Notes: generated from the sequence alone by a model not told the origin. A stretch of DNA of 64,000 nt from CBDCVO01 sp965223085 (GCA_965223085.1 OZ244981.1:1612001-1676000); one strand, 5' to 3'; counted from the first letter of the stretch, positions 45,267 through 54,892 are shown. A program made the numbers and translations.

Positions 45267-46202
45267 ATGCCCGAACAGCGCGGCCCAGCATTGCTCGGAA
45301 TTTTTTGGCGCGGTCTGTGCATGGGTGCGGCTGATGTTGTGCCCGGTGTCTCAGGTGGCACGATGGCGTTTATATTGGGCATTTACACCCAATTGATAAA
45401 CGCGGTGAAGTCATTCGATCTCGGTTTTCTGCGCGCGTGTCTACGCTTTGATTTGCACACGATTTTTGCACGGCCTCACTGGCGTTTCGTGTTACCGTTA
45501 CTATTTGGGATCGCCAGCGCGGTGGCGTTTTTTACTCACGTCGTCCCTTTACCACGTTTAATAAAAACGCATCCGGCCCCGATTTATGGATTGTTTTTCG
45601 GTTTGATCGTAGCCTCGATTGTGGTCTTGGCGCGTGCTTTGGCGCCAGTCAGGATGCCGGATTTTGTGATGTTGGTAGTGGGGCTCGTGCTCGGCGCTCT
45701 GATCGTAACCGCGGTACCCACCGAGACGCCGGAAACGGCGTGGTTCATCGTTCTCAGCGGGGCGCTCGCAATCTGCGCGATGGTACTACCGGGTATTTCC
45801 GGTTCCTTCGTTTTGCTGCTACTCGGTAAATACGCCTATGTGCTGGATGGGATCGGCCATTTCAAGCTTGGCGTTGTTATCCCCTTTGCGGTAGGTGCAG
45901 CGTTCGGGTTGTTCGCTTTTACGCGCTTCTTATCGTGGTTGCTGCGCCACTACGAACGCGCAACGCTATTGATTATAAGTGGCTTTTTATCCGCGTCGCT
46001 TTATGTAATCTGGCCGTTTCAAGCGCGTCAATTCGTGATCGTACGGGAGGAATCGCGCTTGATTAATTCGACCCCGATATGGCCGCAAGACATCAGCGAG
46101 GTCGGATTGCCGCTGGCACTGGGCATCATTGGGTTTCTATTAGTCGTGGTGCTCGATCGTTGGGCCCGCAAACGACGGGCGTCGACGAGCACAATACTTT
46201 GA
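45267..46202 (+). CDS. DUF368 membrane protein, undecaprenyl-phosphate translocase (PopT-type)
   Basis: 311 residues with about nine membrane segments. The family hallmark GAADVVPGVSGGTMAFILG is near the N terminus and a second, inverted hallmark ALAICAMVLPGISGSFVLLL lies after residue 170, the duplicated arrangement expected of DUF368. Members named PopT recycle the lipid carrier C55-P across the inner membrane for cell-wall and polysaccharide synthesis. It follows hemE closely and converges with lnt 19 bases away. Confidence 0.85.
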   Translation: MPEQRGPALLGIFWRGLCMGAADVVPGVSGGTMAFILGIYTQLINAVKSFDLGFLRACLRFDLHTIFARPHWRFVLPLLFGIASAVAFFTHVVPLPRLIKTHPAPIYGLFFGLIVASIVVLARALAPVRMPDFVMLVVGLVLGALIVTAVPTETPETAWFIVLSGALAICAMVLPGISGSFVLLLLGKYAYVLDGIGHFKLGVVIPFAVGAAFGLFAFTRFLSWLLRHYERATLLIISGFLSASLYVIWPFQARQFVIVREESRLINSTPIWPQDISEVGLPLALGIIGFLLVVVLDRWARKRRASTSTIL

Positions 46203-46221
46203 CGGCGTCGCGTTGAATTCC

Positions 46222-47700
46222 TTAAGGCTGACTTCTGTGTCGTGCATGGACGAGGTTCAGGCTCAGTGCGGCAAACACCAGAATGATGATCGGCGCTTGC
46301 CCGTATCGGGCGAACGGTGTCGTGCCTGTCATCACGCTTGCGTCTGCTCTAAGCACTGCGGCTTCAAATTGTGGCGCACGGGCGATGATGCGTCCGTGAT
46401 GGTCGATAATCGCTGAGATTCCTGTGTTCGTGGCGCGCAATAAATAGCGTCCCATTTCTCGGGCGCGCATTTGCGCGATCTGCAAATGTTGATGAGGCGC
46501 GACGGTATCTCCAAACCATGCATCGTCGCTGACGTTGACGAGAATGTTCGCCGTCGGCAACGCTTGGCGGATTTCGCTTGCATATGCATCTTCGTAGCAA
46601 ATCGATACGCCGATCCGAAAAGGGCCACTTGCTATCAGCGCTTGTTGTTCTGCGCCGGGTGAGAAGCTCGACATCGGAATTGATAAAAAATTAAGAATCG
46701 ATCGTAACCAGCGATCAAATGGCAGGTATTCACCGAACGGAACTAGATGCCGTTTATCGAAGCGCCCTTCTTCGCGTCCTAGCAACAGCACGCTGTTGTA
46801 GTAGGCTGTTGACCCCGCCGCTGCGATCGGTATGCCCGTGAGTAAACCGCTGCGGGCCCGTTGGGCCCGGGCGCGCAGCTGCTGCAATACCCCGGGCACG
46901 GCGTGCGCGAAAGCGGGGATGGCGGTCTCTGGCCAGACGATGAGTTTGCTGTCCCAATGGGGTTCAGTGAGGTGTTGGTAGAGTTCGAGCGTGGGCTCGC
47001 GAACTTCGGCACGCCATTTCAGTTCCTGTGGTACCGCCCCCTGAACGAGTGCGACGGGATACGGTTTGTCGACTGCTTCTACCCAGGTGATCGTGCCCAC
47101 TACTAAGCTCGACAAGAATAGACCGATCACTGCGAGCACGAGTATCACACGCTGTCGATTTGTCGCCGCCACTATCGCTAAACATAACCCGGCCGCTAGC
47201 GCCGTGACGTAACTTACGCCGTAAGCGCCGAGAAGCGGGGCGAAATTGCCGAATGGTGTTGCAAGCTGGCTGTAGCCGAGATTTAGCCAGGGGAAGCCGG
47301 TGAACAAGAAACCCCGTAGCCATTCCAGGAGCACCCATATACCGGGTAACACCAGCGTCGACTTAAATCGCGACGCCGGGCTCGGCCAGCGCACCACAAG
47401 ATAGGCAAAGACGGCGGGATACAGTGCCATGAAGGCCACAAATAGCGCGGTAACACTAACGGAGAAGCTATAGACAGGGAGTCCAAATTTATGCACGCTG
47501 ACTTGAATCCACCATACTCCATGTCCGAACATGCCGAGCCCGAAGAGCCAGCCACCTAGTGCGGCCTGCCGAGGTGGTAGCCCCGCTATTGCCGCGAAAA
47601 ATCCGGCTATAGCGGGAATCGCCAACCACGCGAAGTCGTACGGAGCGAAGGCAAGCGGAAGCGCCGCACCACAGGCTAAGGCAAAGCTAAGCCGCAGCAT
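46222..47700 (-). CDS. lnt: Apolipoprotein N-acyltransferase
   Basis: 492 residues. Six or more N-terminal membrane segments are followed by a periplasmic nitrilase-fold domain with the catalytic triad Glu (VWPETAIPAF), Lys (FDKRHLVPFGEYLP) and Cys (VSICYEDAYASE). It completes lipoprotein maturation, relevant to pilP here. ATG at 47700, 10 bases after corC. Last gene of the miaB-phoH-ybeY-corC-lnt operon. Confidence 0.95.
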   Translation of the reverse strand: MLRLSFALACGAALPLAFAPYDFAWLAIPAIAGFFAAIAGLPPRQAALGGWLFGLGMFGHGVWWIQVSVHKFGLPVYSFSVSVTALFVAFMALYPAVFAYLVVRWPSPASRFKSTLVLPGIWVLLEWLRGFLFTGFPWLNLGYSQLATPFGNFAPLLGAYGVSYVTALAAGLCLAIVAATNRQRVILVLAVIGLFLSSLVVGTITWVEAVDKPYPVALVQGAVPQELKWRAEVREPTLELYQHLTEPHWDSKLIVWPETAIPAFAHAVPGVLQQLRARAQRARSGLLTGIPIAAAGSTAYYNSVLLLGREEGRFDKRHLVPFGEYLPFDRWLRSILNFLSIPMSSFSPGAEQQALIASGPFRIGVSICYEDAYASEIRQALPTANILVNVSDDAWFGDTVAPHQHLQIAQMRAREMGRYLLRATNTGISAIIDHHGRIIARAPQFEAAVLRADASVMTGTTPFARYGQAPIIILVFAALSLNLVHARHRSQP

Positions 47701-47710
47701 CGTGCCGCGT

Positions 47711-48592
47711 TTAACCTTCTGCGGCCTTTTGGTTTGAGGGGTTGCGGATTACCCGCAGGACATGGATGCGGCGGCGGTCGGCGCGTAGGATTTTAAATTG
47801 ATAACCCCCGAAAGTGACGTTCTCGCCGCGTTCCGGCAGGTAGCCAAACTCGTGAATGACTAGCCCGCCGATCGTATCGAAATCCTTTTCCGGGAGGTCG
47901 CTGTCAAAGTATTCGTTGAATTCTTCGATCGGCATACGCGCCTTTACCGAATAGCGGTTGCGACGATGCTGGCGAACAAATTCTTCTTCGGCGACGTCGT
48001 GTTCGTCATCGATCTCGCCGACGATTTGTTCGAGCACATCTTCGATCGTCACGATGCCGGCAATGTTGCCGTATTCATCGACAACAACTGCGAGATGATT
48101 GCGATTCAGACGAAATTCACGCAGCAAAATATTCAAGCGCTTACTTTCAGGCACGAATACCGCCGGACGGAGGAACTCTTTGATGTCGAATTCGATGTCC
48201 GTGCCAGCGGCCAGACTTAGTAGATCTTTCGCCAGCAGTATCCCGATCACTTTTTCACGCTTAGCGTCAAACACCGGAAAACGCGAATGTGCTGATTCCA
48301 GCACGGCGGGCAGGAATTCATCCGGTGCTGCGTCTTCGTCAATAGAAATTATTTGTGAACGCGGCACCATAATATCGAGCACTTGTTGCTCTGAGACGAG
48401 CAACGCCCCCTCCATCATTACCGCTGTGTCGCCGTCGATCAGATGACGGGCTTCGGCGTTGTGCAGTGTGCGGATAAGCTGCCGTCGGTCACGGGGTGTA
48501 TGTAGAAAGTAGTCGGAAATTCGGGTACGTAATGCACTGATCCCCGCCACCCACGAGCGGTGCAACTTCGCGTGTTTGGTGGTGCTAGCCAC
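47711..48592 (-). CDS. corC: CorC/HlyC-type CBS-domain protein (magnesium/cobalt efflux accessory)
   Basis: 293 residues, cytoplasmic form without membrane segments. A CBS pair (LDIMVPRSQIISIDED ... FPVFDAKREKVIGILLAKDL, then LAVVVDEYGNIAGIVTIEDVLEQIVG) precedes the CorC_HlyC domain (TIGGLVIHEFGYLPERGE). Start GTG at 48592 overlaps the ybeY end by 8 bases. Position between ybeY and lnt is conserved. Confidence 0.93.
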   Translation of the reverse strand: MASTTKHAKLHRSWVAGISALRTRISDYFLHTPRDRRQLIRTLHNAEARHLIDGDTAVMMEGALLVSEQQVLDIMVPRSQIISIDEDAAPDEFLPAVLESAHSRFPVFDAKREKVIGILLAKDLLSLAAGTDIEFDIKEFLRPAVFVPESKRLNILLREFRLNRNHLAVVVDEYGNIAGIVTIEDVLEQIVGEIDDEHDVAEEEFVRQHRRNRYSVKARMPIEEFNEYFDSDLPEKDFDTIGGLVIHEFGYLPERGENVTFGGYQFKILRADRRRIHVLRVIRNPSNQKAAEG

Positions 48593-49061
48593 CCTCGTTC
48601 AACCCCTGGTAGGGATCTGGAAAGCCAAGCGCCGCGAGCAGTTCACACTCCAGTCTCTCCATTTGTGTGGCTTGTTGAGCATCGATGTGATCGAACCCTC
48701 GTAAGTGCAATGCACCGTGAATGACTAAATGGGCCCAATGCGCCGCCAGCGTCTTTCCCTGTTGGCGAGCTTCTTCGCAGGCTAGTGGTGCACATATCAC
48801 GATATCACCGACTAAAATCGATCCGCTCCCTAGCGTGCAACCGAGTGGGAATGCCAGCACATTCGTCGCGTGCTGCTGCCCTCGCCAGCGTGCATTGAGC
48901 GCCTGTGCTTCTTCACGATCAACGATCCGCAACGTTACGGTAACAGCTTTTTCTTGTTCGTCGAGCGCGTGGCTCATCCAGCGGCGCAGCTCTTTATTAG
49001 CGGGCGTATCCGGGTGTTCGTAGACACGCTGAATCGTCACCAGGGTATTCGGGCTAAGCAA
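48585..49061 (-). CDS. ybeY: Endoribonuclease YbeY (16S rRNA maturation)
   Basis: 158 residues. The zinc site is HLVIHGALHLRGFDH (HGxLHLxGxDH), preceded by the conserved ATNVLAFP and GDIVICAPL. Start as given is TTG at 49061; GTG seven codons later (49040) is an alternative. It lies 3 bases after the phoH stop. Confidence 0.94.
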   Translation of the reverse strand: MLSPNTLVTIQRVYEHPDTPANKELRRWMSHALDEQEKAVTVTLRIVDREEAQALNARWRGQQHATNVLAFPLGCTLGSGSILVGDIVICAPLACEEARQQGKTLAAHWAHLVIHGALHLRGFDHIDAQQATQMERLECELLAALGFPDPYQGLNEGG

Positions 49062-49064
49062 TAG

Positions 49065-50066
49065 TCATGATCCATCGTCGGGACCGCACACCGTGTTCTC
49101 TGCGCTCGCATAAGCATCCAGGATCCGCCCAACTAACGCGTGCCGCACGACATCTTGCGATCCGAAGTAACTAAAGCTCAATCCGTGCACAGCTTTTACG
49201 ACGTCGATCGCGTCTTTAAGCCCCGATTCCCGCCCCTTTGGCAAATCGATCTGGGTCACGTCTCCGGTTACGACCGCTTTCGAACCGAACCCGATCCGCG
49301 TGAGAAACATTTTCATCTGCTCGATGGTCGTGTTTTGGGCTTCGTCCAAAATGATGAACGCATCGTTGAGCGTGCGTCCGCGCATAAACGCGAGTGGCGC
49401 CACTTCGATGACATTGCGGTCTATTAGTTTTGCGACCCGTTCGAATCCGAGCATTTCGTATAATGCATCGTACAGCGGGCGCAGGTAGGGATCGATTTTT
49501 TGTGCCATGTCGCCAGGCAAAAAGCCCAGCCGTTCGCCCGCCTCGACGGCCGGTCGTACCAGGCACAAACGCCTCACGCGTTCTTGCTCTAGCGCGGCGA
49601 CGGCGCAAGCGACGGCTAAATAGGTTTTGCCGGTGCCTGCCGGACCGACACCGAAGTTTATATCGTGGTGTTCGATATTCTGCAAATAGCGACGTTGGTT
49701 TGACCCTCGCGCACGCACGATCATCCGCCGCATACGAACGCAGATGTCTTCCTCGCCCTCACTCGTGGCGGTATCGGTGTCGAAGATTTCTTGCAACGCT
49801 AGGTGTACATCAGCCGGGTCGATGCCTTGATCGCCCGTCGCCTCAAAGAGGCGTTTGAGAACGGTACCGGCTTGCCCAACCGCTTTAGCACGACCACTAA
49901 CATTGAACACATTGCCACGGTAGCCGACGGTGACGCCCAAGCGGCGCTCAATTAGCCGCAAGTGTTCGTCGAACTGGCCGCAAAGATTCGCCAAGCGCGC
50001 GTTATCGCTGTTCGTAAAAACGAGCTCTTCGTTCACGTCCGTAACGAGTTCAGCTCGCTTGTTCAA
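49065..50066 (-). CDS. ybeZ: PhoH-family ATPase (YbeZ)
   Basis: 333 residues. Walker A is FGVGPAGTGKTYLAVA and Walker B FIILDEAQNTT; VRPAVEAGERLGFLPGD is the usual PhoH block. It works with YbeY in RNA metabolism. The annotated start is TTG at 50066, overlapping miaB by 17 bases; a later GTG is possible. Confidence 0.93.
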   Translation of the reverse strand: MNKRAELVTDVNEELVFTNSDNARLANLCGQFDEHLRLIERRLGVTVGYRGNVFNVSGRAKAVGQAGTVLKRLFEATGDQGIDPADVHLALQEIFDTDTATSEGEEDICVRMRRMIVRARGSNQRRYLQNIEHHDINFGVGPAGTGKTYLAVACAVAALEQERVRRLCLVRPAVEAGERLGFLPGDMAQKIDPYLRPLYDALYEMLGFERVAKLIDRNVIEVAPLAFMRGRTLNDAFIILDEAQNTTIEQMKMFLTRIGFGSKAVVTGDVTQIDLPKGRESGLKDAIDVVKAVHGLSFSYFGSQDVVRHALVGRILDAYASAENTVCGPDDGS

Positions 50067-51399
50067 TGGGGCTCAATAATTCCGCGCGCAGTGAATTCGG
50101 CAACGCTGCAGTGATTGTCACGTCAACAAAATCGCCAACGAGGTCCTGGGGCCCGGCGAAATTTACTACGCGGTTATTATCCGTGCGACCGCTGAGTTCG
50201 GTTTGATTTTTCTTAGCTGTGCCGGTGACGAGCACGGTCTGCCTTGTTCCAAGCATGCGTTGACTCTGCGCTCGGGCAGACGAGCGCAGGCGCTCCTGAA
50301 GCTGTAATAGTCGGGATTTTTTCTCTTCAAGCGGGACATCGTCGGCCAATAACGACGCTGGGGTGCCCGGTCGCGGGCTGTAAATAAAGCTAAAGGAATG
50401 GTCGAATTGCACTCGCTCGACTAAACGCAAGGTGGCCGCGAAATCCGCCGAAGTTTCACCCGGGAAGCCGACGATGAAATCAGAACTGATGGCGATATCA
50501 GGGCGTATCTTGGCGAGCTTCTTGAGCGTCGATAGATATTCCACGGTTGTATAATTTCGCTTCATGCTCGCCAGCACGCGGTCGGAGCCGCTTTGCACCG
50601 GCAGGTGTACGTGGCTGACGAGTTCTGGCACATCGGCATAGACGTCGATCAAGCGGTCGTTAAACTCGAGCGGGTGCGACGTTGTGTAGCGTATGCGGTC
50701 AATGCCTTTTATCGCGGCGACAAATCGAATCACGGTCGCTAAATCCGCAATCCTGCCGTCGTGCATCTGACCGCGGTAAGCGTTGACGTTTTGCCCTAAT
50801 AACGTGACTTCACGTACACCACGTTCGCTTAGCTGGTGAATTTCAAAGATGATGTCGTCAAAAGGACGCGAAAATTCTTCCCCCCGCGTATAAGGGACCA
50901 CGCAGAAACTGCAATATTTACTGCACCCTTCCATGATCGATACGAATGCGCTAGGTCCTTGGGTCTGTGCTGCCGGAAGGCAGTCAAATTTTTCGATTTC
51001 TGGAAAGCTAATATCTAGCGCGCGCGTTTCTCCCGCAATGACAGCGTCGAGCATCTGAGGTACACGATGTAAGGTTTGGGGGCCGAATACACAATCGACG
51101 TAGGGCGCGCGTGCCCAAATCTGATCGCCCTGTTGACTCGCGACACAGCCTCCGACGCCAATGATCACCGGCCTTTGGCTCTTGAACTCACGCCAGCGGC
51201 CCAATTCGGAGAACAATTTTTCCTGTGCTTTCTCGCGCACCGAACAGGTGTTGAGCAGCAATACATCGGCGCGCTGTGGGGAGTCTACCCGTTTGAGTTG
51301 ATGGGTTTCAGCCAAAAGATTTGCCAGCTTATCCGAATCGTATTCGTTCATCTGGCAGCCGAAGGTTTTAATAAATAGGCGTCTTGGGCTTCGTGTCAC
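50050..51399 (-). CDS. miaB: tRNA-2-methylthio-N6-dimethylallyladenosine synthase
   Basis: 449 residues, radical-SAM methylthiotransferase acting on A37 of tRNAs. The N-terminal cluster Cys lie in KTFGCQMNEYDS, NTCSVREKA and GGCVAS; the radical-SAM motif is GCSKYCSFCVVPYTRG; a C-terminal TRAM domain ends the protein. First gene of the operon with phoH, ybeY, corC and lnt. Confidence 0.96.
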   Translation of the reverse strand: MTRSPRRLFIKTFGCQMNEYDSDKLANLLAETHQLKRVDSPQRADVLLLNTCSVREKAQEKLFSELGRWREFKSQRPVIIGVGGCVASQQGDQIWARAPYVDCVFGPQTLHRVPQMLDAVIAGETRALDISFPEIEKFDCLPAAQTQGPSAFVSIMEGCSKYCSFCVVPYTRGEEFSRPFDDIIFEIHQLSERGVREVTLLGQNVNAYRGQMHDGRIADLATVIRFVAAIKGIDRIRYTTSHPLEFNDRLIDVYADVPELVSHVHLPVQSGSDRVLASMKRNYTTVEYLSTLKKLAKIRPDIAISSDFIVGFPGETSADFAATLRLVERVQFDHSFSFIYSPRPGTPASLLADDVPLEEKKSRLLQLQERLRSSARAQSQRMLGTRQTVLVTGTAKKNQTELSGRTDNNRVVNFAGPQDLVGDFVDVTITAALPNSLRAELLSPIEQAS

Positions 51400-51855
51400 T
51401 TCAAGTCTTTACGTTGTCTTGGTAGGCCCCGGCTCGTGTTGCGTGCGCATACATCTACAAGTACCGCCCGCAGGCGAAGATTTCCCATCCGGCGGCCGGC
51501 GAGTACCGCGCTTGCGGCCGAGGGCTTCTTTCAAGCTTGAATACCGTCCAACTCAGGATTCTAGGTTCAAACCTCTAAACTACACGCGGTAGCACATTTT
51601 TCAACCATTTTTTGCAACGCAGTGGGCGCGCGATTTGCTTGCGCGCCGATTGCGCCAGCATGGCGAGCAGCACTGGAATTCGCCGTTGCCGGGGCGCGAA
51701 AGTGATACTCGGAACCGATCCTTGCGGAAAAATCGAGCGCCGCCGAGCGAGAAAACGCCGCAATTGCGAGGGCACATTGCCGGTGCTGAGGCGTTAGCGC
51801 TCGCGTCTCGGTTGCTCGAGAAATCTGGAACGGCGTCAACGGGTTAATATCCGGG
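51400..51855. other. Gene-free interval between miaB and panC
   Basis: 456 bases. It contains one dispersed-repeat copy (51533-51570) and a hairpin GGCGCGC-9 nt-GCGCGCC (about 51627-51649). Open frames here (for example 51567-51896 minus) show no family features. A decayed gene cannot be excluded. Confidence 0.4.
51533..51570 (+). repeat. Dispersed intergenic repeat, copy 5
   Basis: AGCTTGAATACCGTCCAACT followed by CAGGATTCTAGGTTCAAA, matching copies at 17243 and 21775. Confidence 0.6.
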
Positions 51856-52725
51856 CTAGCCATTCTCCAGCGGCCTTGCGAGGGTCGCGGGGACATTGTC
51901 GATCAGGCGTGCGCTACCTAACCACGCTGCGGCTAATATGCGCAGGTCGCGATCGCCGCGCGTGGGCAGGGCTAAGTCGTGTGCGCGTCGCACGCTAAAG
52001 TATTCGGGATTGAAGCCCGCCCCGCTCAAGGTACCCATGCCGTACTCCTCGATGGTGGTGGGTCGCAATGCACCACTGTTTAGTTGCTCTACCGCTGCGC
52101 ACAAAGTGGCATAGATCATCGGCGCAATCTTTCGCTCCGGTGCGGAGAGATAGGCATTACGTGAGCTCATCGCGAGACCGTCAGCTTCGCGAATGATCGG
52201 TAGCCCGACTATCTCTACGGGGATAAGTAAATCACGCACCATGCGCTTGATGACCAATACTTGTTGGTAGTCCTTCTCGCCGAACAAAGCGATATCTGGT
52301 TGCACGTTGATGAATAACTTGCAGACCACGGTTGCGACGCCCGAAAAATGTCCTGGCCGAAATTTGCCACATAAGATTTGCGATAAAGTTGGCACGCTGA
52401 GGCGCGTGTCTTGTTCCGTGCCGCCGGGATAGAGGGTTTCGAGATCCGGCGCGAATAGCATATCGAGACCGTTCGACTCGAGTTTTTCTTGATCCGCGGC
52501 GAGCGTACTCGGGTAGCGCGCATAATCTTCGCCTTTACCGAATTGAATCGGGTTGACAAAAATACTGACAACAGTGCGATCGGCGAGTTGACGCGCGTGC
52601 TCCAGCAATGAGATATGACCGGCATGTAAGTTGCCCATGGTGGGCACGAATGCAGTCTTAACGCCGGCACGACGCCAAGCACGGGTAACGGCCCGCATTT
52701 CTTCGATGGTGTAAATCGTTTGCAT
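51856..52725 (-). CDS. panC: Pantoate--beta-alanine ligase
   Basis: 289 residues, last step of pantothenate synthesis. ATP-binding HIGH-like motif in TMGNLHAGHISLLE, then VVSIFVNPIQFGKGEDY, VATVVCKLFINVQPDIA, FGEKDYQQ and the KMSKS-like SSRNAYLS. The ATG at 52725 gives the usual N terminus (MQTIYTIEEMR); the upstream extension is rejected. The normal partner panB, often between folK and panC, is absent here. Confidence 0.95.
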   Translation of the reverse strand: MQTIYTIEEMRAVTRAWRRAGVKTAFVPTMGNLHAGHISLLEHARQLADRTVVSIFVNPIQFGKGEDYARYPSTLAADQEKLESNGLDMLFAPDLETLYPGGTEQDTRLSVPTLSQILCGKFRPGHFSGVATVVCKLFINVQPDIALFGEKDYQQVLVIKRMVRDLLIPVEIVGLPIIREADGLAMSSRNAYLSAPERKIAPMIYATLCAAVEQLNSGALRPTTIEEYGMGTLSGAGFNPEYFSVRRAHDLALPTRGDRDLRILAAAWLGSARLIDNVPATLARPLENG

Positions 52726-52817
52726 ACTAAGCAATGCCAGAGCTAAAACAGCACGCAGTCTACTGGATCGTGTCGGCAGGAGGGAGGTGTGCCGGGTGCG
52801 CGTAGGCGGTGGGCAAT

Positions 52818-53336
52818 CTACAGGTGCCAAACGGCCGTTGTTGGGCACCGCGCCGCAAGCTCAGCGATCCGTATTCCGCCCGGTAGTGTCAGCGTGGGCT
52901 CGATCTCGGCGAGCGGGATAAGTACAAATGCGCGCGCCACAATCCTGGGATGAGGCAGCGTTAAGCGCAGCGATCTTACCCTCAGATCAGCGTAGCTCAA
53001 GATGTCCAAATCCAGCGTGCGCGGACCCCAGCGCTGTCCTCTAACGCGGCCCTGTGAGCGCTCAATCGCTTGCAATTCGTCCAATAAGTCGAGGGGCGCG
53101 AGCGCCGTTTGGATCTGCGCAACCGCGTTCACATAGTCGGGCTGGTGTGGTGGTCCTACGGGCGAACTACCGTACAGCGAGGATACTTTGTTAACGCCTA
53201 TCTTGGGGTTATCCCGCAATGTCTGCAGAGCACGGCGTAGTTGCTGCTGGGGGTCCACCTGGTTGCTGCCGAGGCCGATATACGCTGTCTGAAGTGTGTC
53301 TGGCGCTACGCACAGCGATAAATGAGACGCCATCAT
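52818..53336 (-). CDS. folK: 2-amino-4-hydroxy-6-hydroxymethyldihydropteridine pyrophosphokinase
   Basis: 172 residues, folate pathway. AYIGLGSN opens the domain and QGRVRGQRWGPRTLDLDIL is the signature, followed by LPHPRIVARAFVLIPLAEI. Two ATG codons in tandem at 53336 and 53333; the first lies 14 bases after the pcnB stop. The order pcnB-folK-panC is common in gammaproteobacteria. Confidence 0.94.
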   Translation of the reverse strand: MMASHLSLCVAPDTLQTAYIGLGSNQVDPQQQLRRALQTLRDNPKIGVNKVSSLYGSSPVGPPHQPDYVNAVAQIQTALAPLDLLDELQAIERSQGRVRGQRWGPRTLDLDILSYADLRVRSLRLTLPHPRIVARAFVLIPLAEIEPTLTLPGGIRIAELAARCPTTAVWHL

Positions 53337-53349
53337 TGCACCAACGCAG

Positions 53350-54669
53350 CTAGTTCGTTTGTTTGCGCCGACGTCGCTGTCGCCTAGCCCCACTTGGGAG
53401 TTCATCTAACAGCGCGGTATGTTCGCTGGTTGGCGCTTCTAGGTAACGTGTCCACCATGCAGCGTACTCGCCGATCGGTTCGCCCGCTGCCGCCCGCAGT
53501 AACAAGAAGTCGTAGGCTGCACGAAAGCGAACATGCTCGGTGAGGCGCGCAACACCCTTCGGCACGCGCTTTAGCAAGCGCGCTTGCAAAGCCCAAATCT
53601 CCCGGGTGGCGGTTGTCAAGCGTCGTGGGATCGATAAGCGCGCAATCTGCTGAGATATCACCGCATCGGCCGCCATCAGCCTCGCTTCTGCCAATTCGTG
53701 GTCTTGGGCGCTCAGCCGTTCGACTTGCATGTTAAGACTGGGCCACAAAAATGCGGCGAGCAAGAACGCTGGGTTCACAGATTTACCCGCGGCAATGCGC
53801 TTGTCGGTGCTTTTTAGAGCCTGCACTATTAATTGCTTATCGCAATCGGAGGCGCTGTCGCACATGGCGGCCTCGGTAAGTGGTAATAAATGAACCAATA
53901 ACTTGTGGCGCCGCAAGGCCTCGAATGTTTGTTCAGCTACGCCGCCGTGAAATAGTTTAAGCATCTCATCGAACAGTCGCGCTGGGGAGATAGCGTCAAG
54001 TAGGTGCCCAGCGCGTTGTATTTCCGCACGGGTGTGGGGGTCGATAGTAAAATCCAGTTTCACCGAAAAGCGCACCGCGCGCAGCATCCGGACGGGGTCC
54101 TCACGAAAGCGTTTTTCGGGGTCGCCGATCAAGCATAGTTGGCTTGCCTTTATGTCGTCGACGCCGCCGACATAATCGACCACTGAAAAGTCTGCGATGT
54201 TGTAGTAGAGGGCGTTGGCGGTGAAATCACGCCGCCGTACGTCCTCATCGATATCGCCATAGACATTGTCGCGCAATATTCGACCATTCTCACTTAGCGT
54301 CGCCGTCTCCGTTGTCGCGACCGGTGTACCACGAAAAGTCGCGACTTCGATTATTTCACGGCCAAATCGAACATGCGCCAAGCGAAAGCGGCGTCCGATC
54401 AGGCGGCAGTTGCGAAACAACTCTCGCACTTGTTCGGGGCGTGCGTCAGTTGCAATGTCGAAATCTTTTGGTTCGCGGCCGAGCAATAGGTCGCGGACGC
54501 TCCCGCCGACCAAATACGCTTTGAAGCCAGCATTGTGCAAACGGTAAAGCACTTTCAAGGCAGGCGGTGATAGCTGCTTGCGAGAAATAGGATGGGCATC
54601 ACGAGGATAAACTCGTGGCGTTCGCGGCAGCGGCGAGATTGTCACCGAAGTCTGATCAGGGGGGGGCAA
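53350..54669 (-). CDS. pcnB: Poly(A) polymerase I
   Basis: 439 residues, adds poly(A) tails to RNA. The class II nucleotidyltransferase core has YLVGGSVRDLLLGREPKDFD and the second-Asp strand, RRDFTANALYYNI, and the neck helix (FREDPVRMLRAVRFS). The C terminus ends in a basic stretch (GARRQRRRRKQTN), as in PcnB rather than CCA-adding enzymes. Start TTG at 54669 is uncertain; GTG at 54645 is an alternative. Confidence 0.92.
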   Translation of the reverse strand: MPPPDQTSVTISPLPRTPRVYPRDAHPISRKQLSPPALKVLYRLHNAGFKAYLVGGSVRDLLLGREPKDFDIATDARPEQVRELFRNCRLIGRRFRLAHVRFGREIIEVATFRGTPVATTETATLSENGRILRDNVYGDIDEDVRRRDFTANALYYNIADFSVVDYVGGVDDIKASQLCLIGDPEKRFREDPVRMLRAVRFSVKLDFTIDPHTRAEIQRAGHLLDAISPARLFDEMLKLFHGGVAEQTFEALRRHKLLVHLLPLTEAAMCDSASDCDKQLIVQALKSTDKRIAAGKSVNPAFLLAAFLWPSLNMQVERLSAQDHELAEARLMAADAVISQQIARLSIPRRLTTATREIWALQARLLKRVPKGVARLTEHVRFRAAYDFLLLRAAAGEPIGEYAAWWTRYLEAPTSEHTALLDELPSGARRQRRRRKQTN

Positions 54670-54715
54670 AACAGTCGCGGTTTCCGGTTCAGCGTGTTGG
54701 CGGCGGGGACGCCTT

Positions 54716-54743
54716 TTGAGCTCGAATATTGATTACGTATACT
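54716..54743 (+). promoter_or_regulatory. Promoter of tRNA-Glu
   Basis: TTGAGC (54716-54721), 16-base spacer, TATACT (54738-54743), 17 bases before the tRNA. Confidence 0.65.
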
Positions 54744-54760
54744 ATCATGTTCGAGTGCCC

Positions 54761-54836
54761 GCTCCCTTCGTCTAGCGGCCTAGGACGTCGCCCTCTCACG
54801 GCGAAAACAGGGGTTCGAGTCCCCTAGGGAGCGCCA
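54761..54836 (+). tRNA. tRNA-Glu (anticodon CTC)
   Basis: Acceptor arms GCTCCCT and AGGGAGC, D-arm GTCTAGCGGCCTAGGAC, anticodon stem TCGCC/GGCGA with loop CTCTCAC (anticodon CTC, reading GAG), T-arm GGGGTTCGAGTCCCC, discriminator G and encoded CCA. Confidence 0.94.
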
Positions 54837-54892
54837 TAAGCCCATAAGCGCGACTACTCGTAGGAGCACCGGCAACGTGTGATTGTAAACCC

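Noticed and set aside
51567..51896. 109-residue minus-strand frame between panC and miaB
   Set aside because: Overlaps the panC end, no family motif, no ribosome site, and competing frames on the other strand are equally long.
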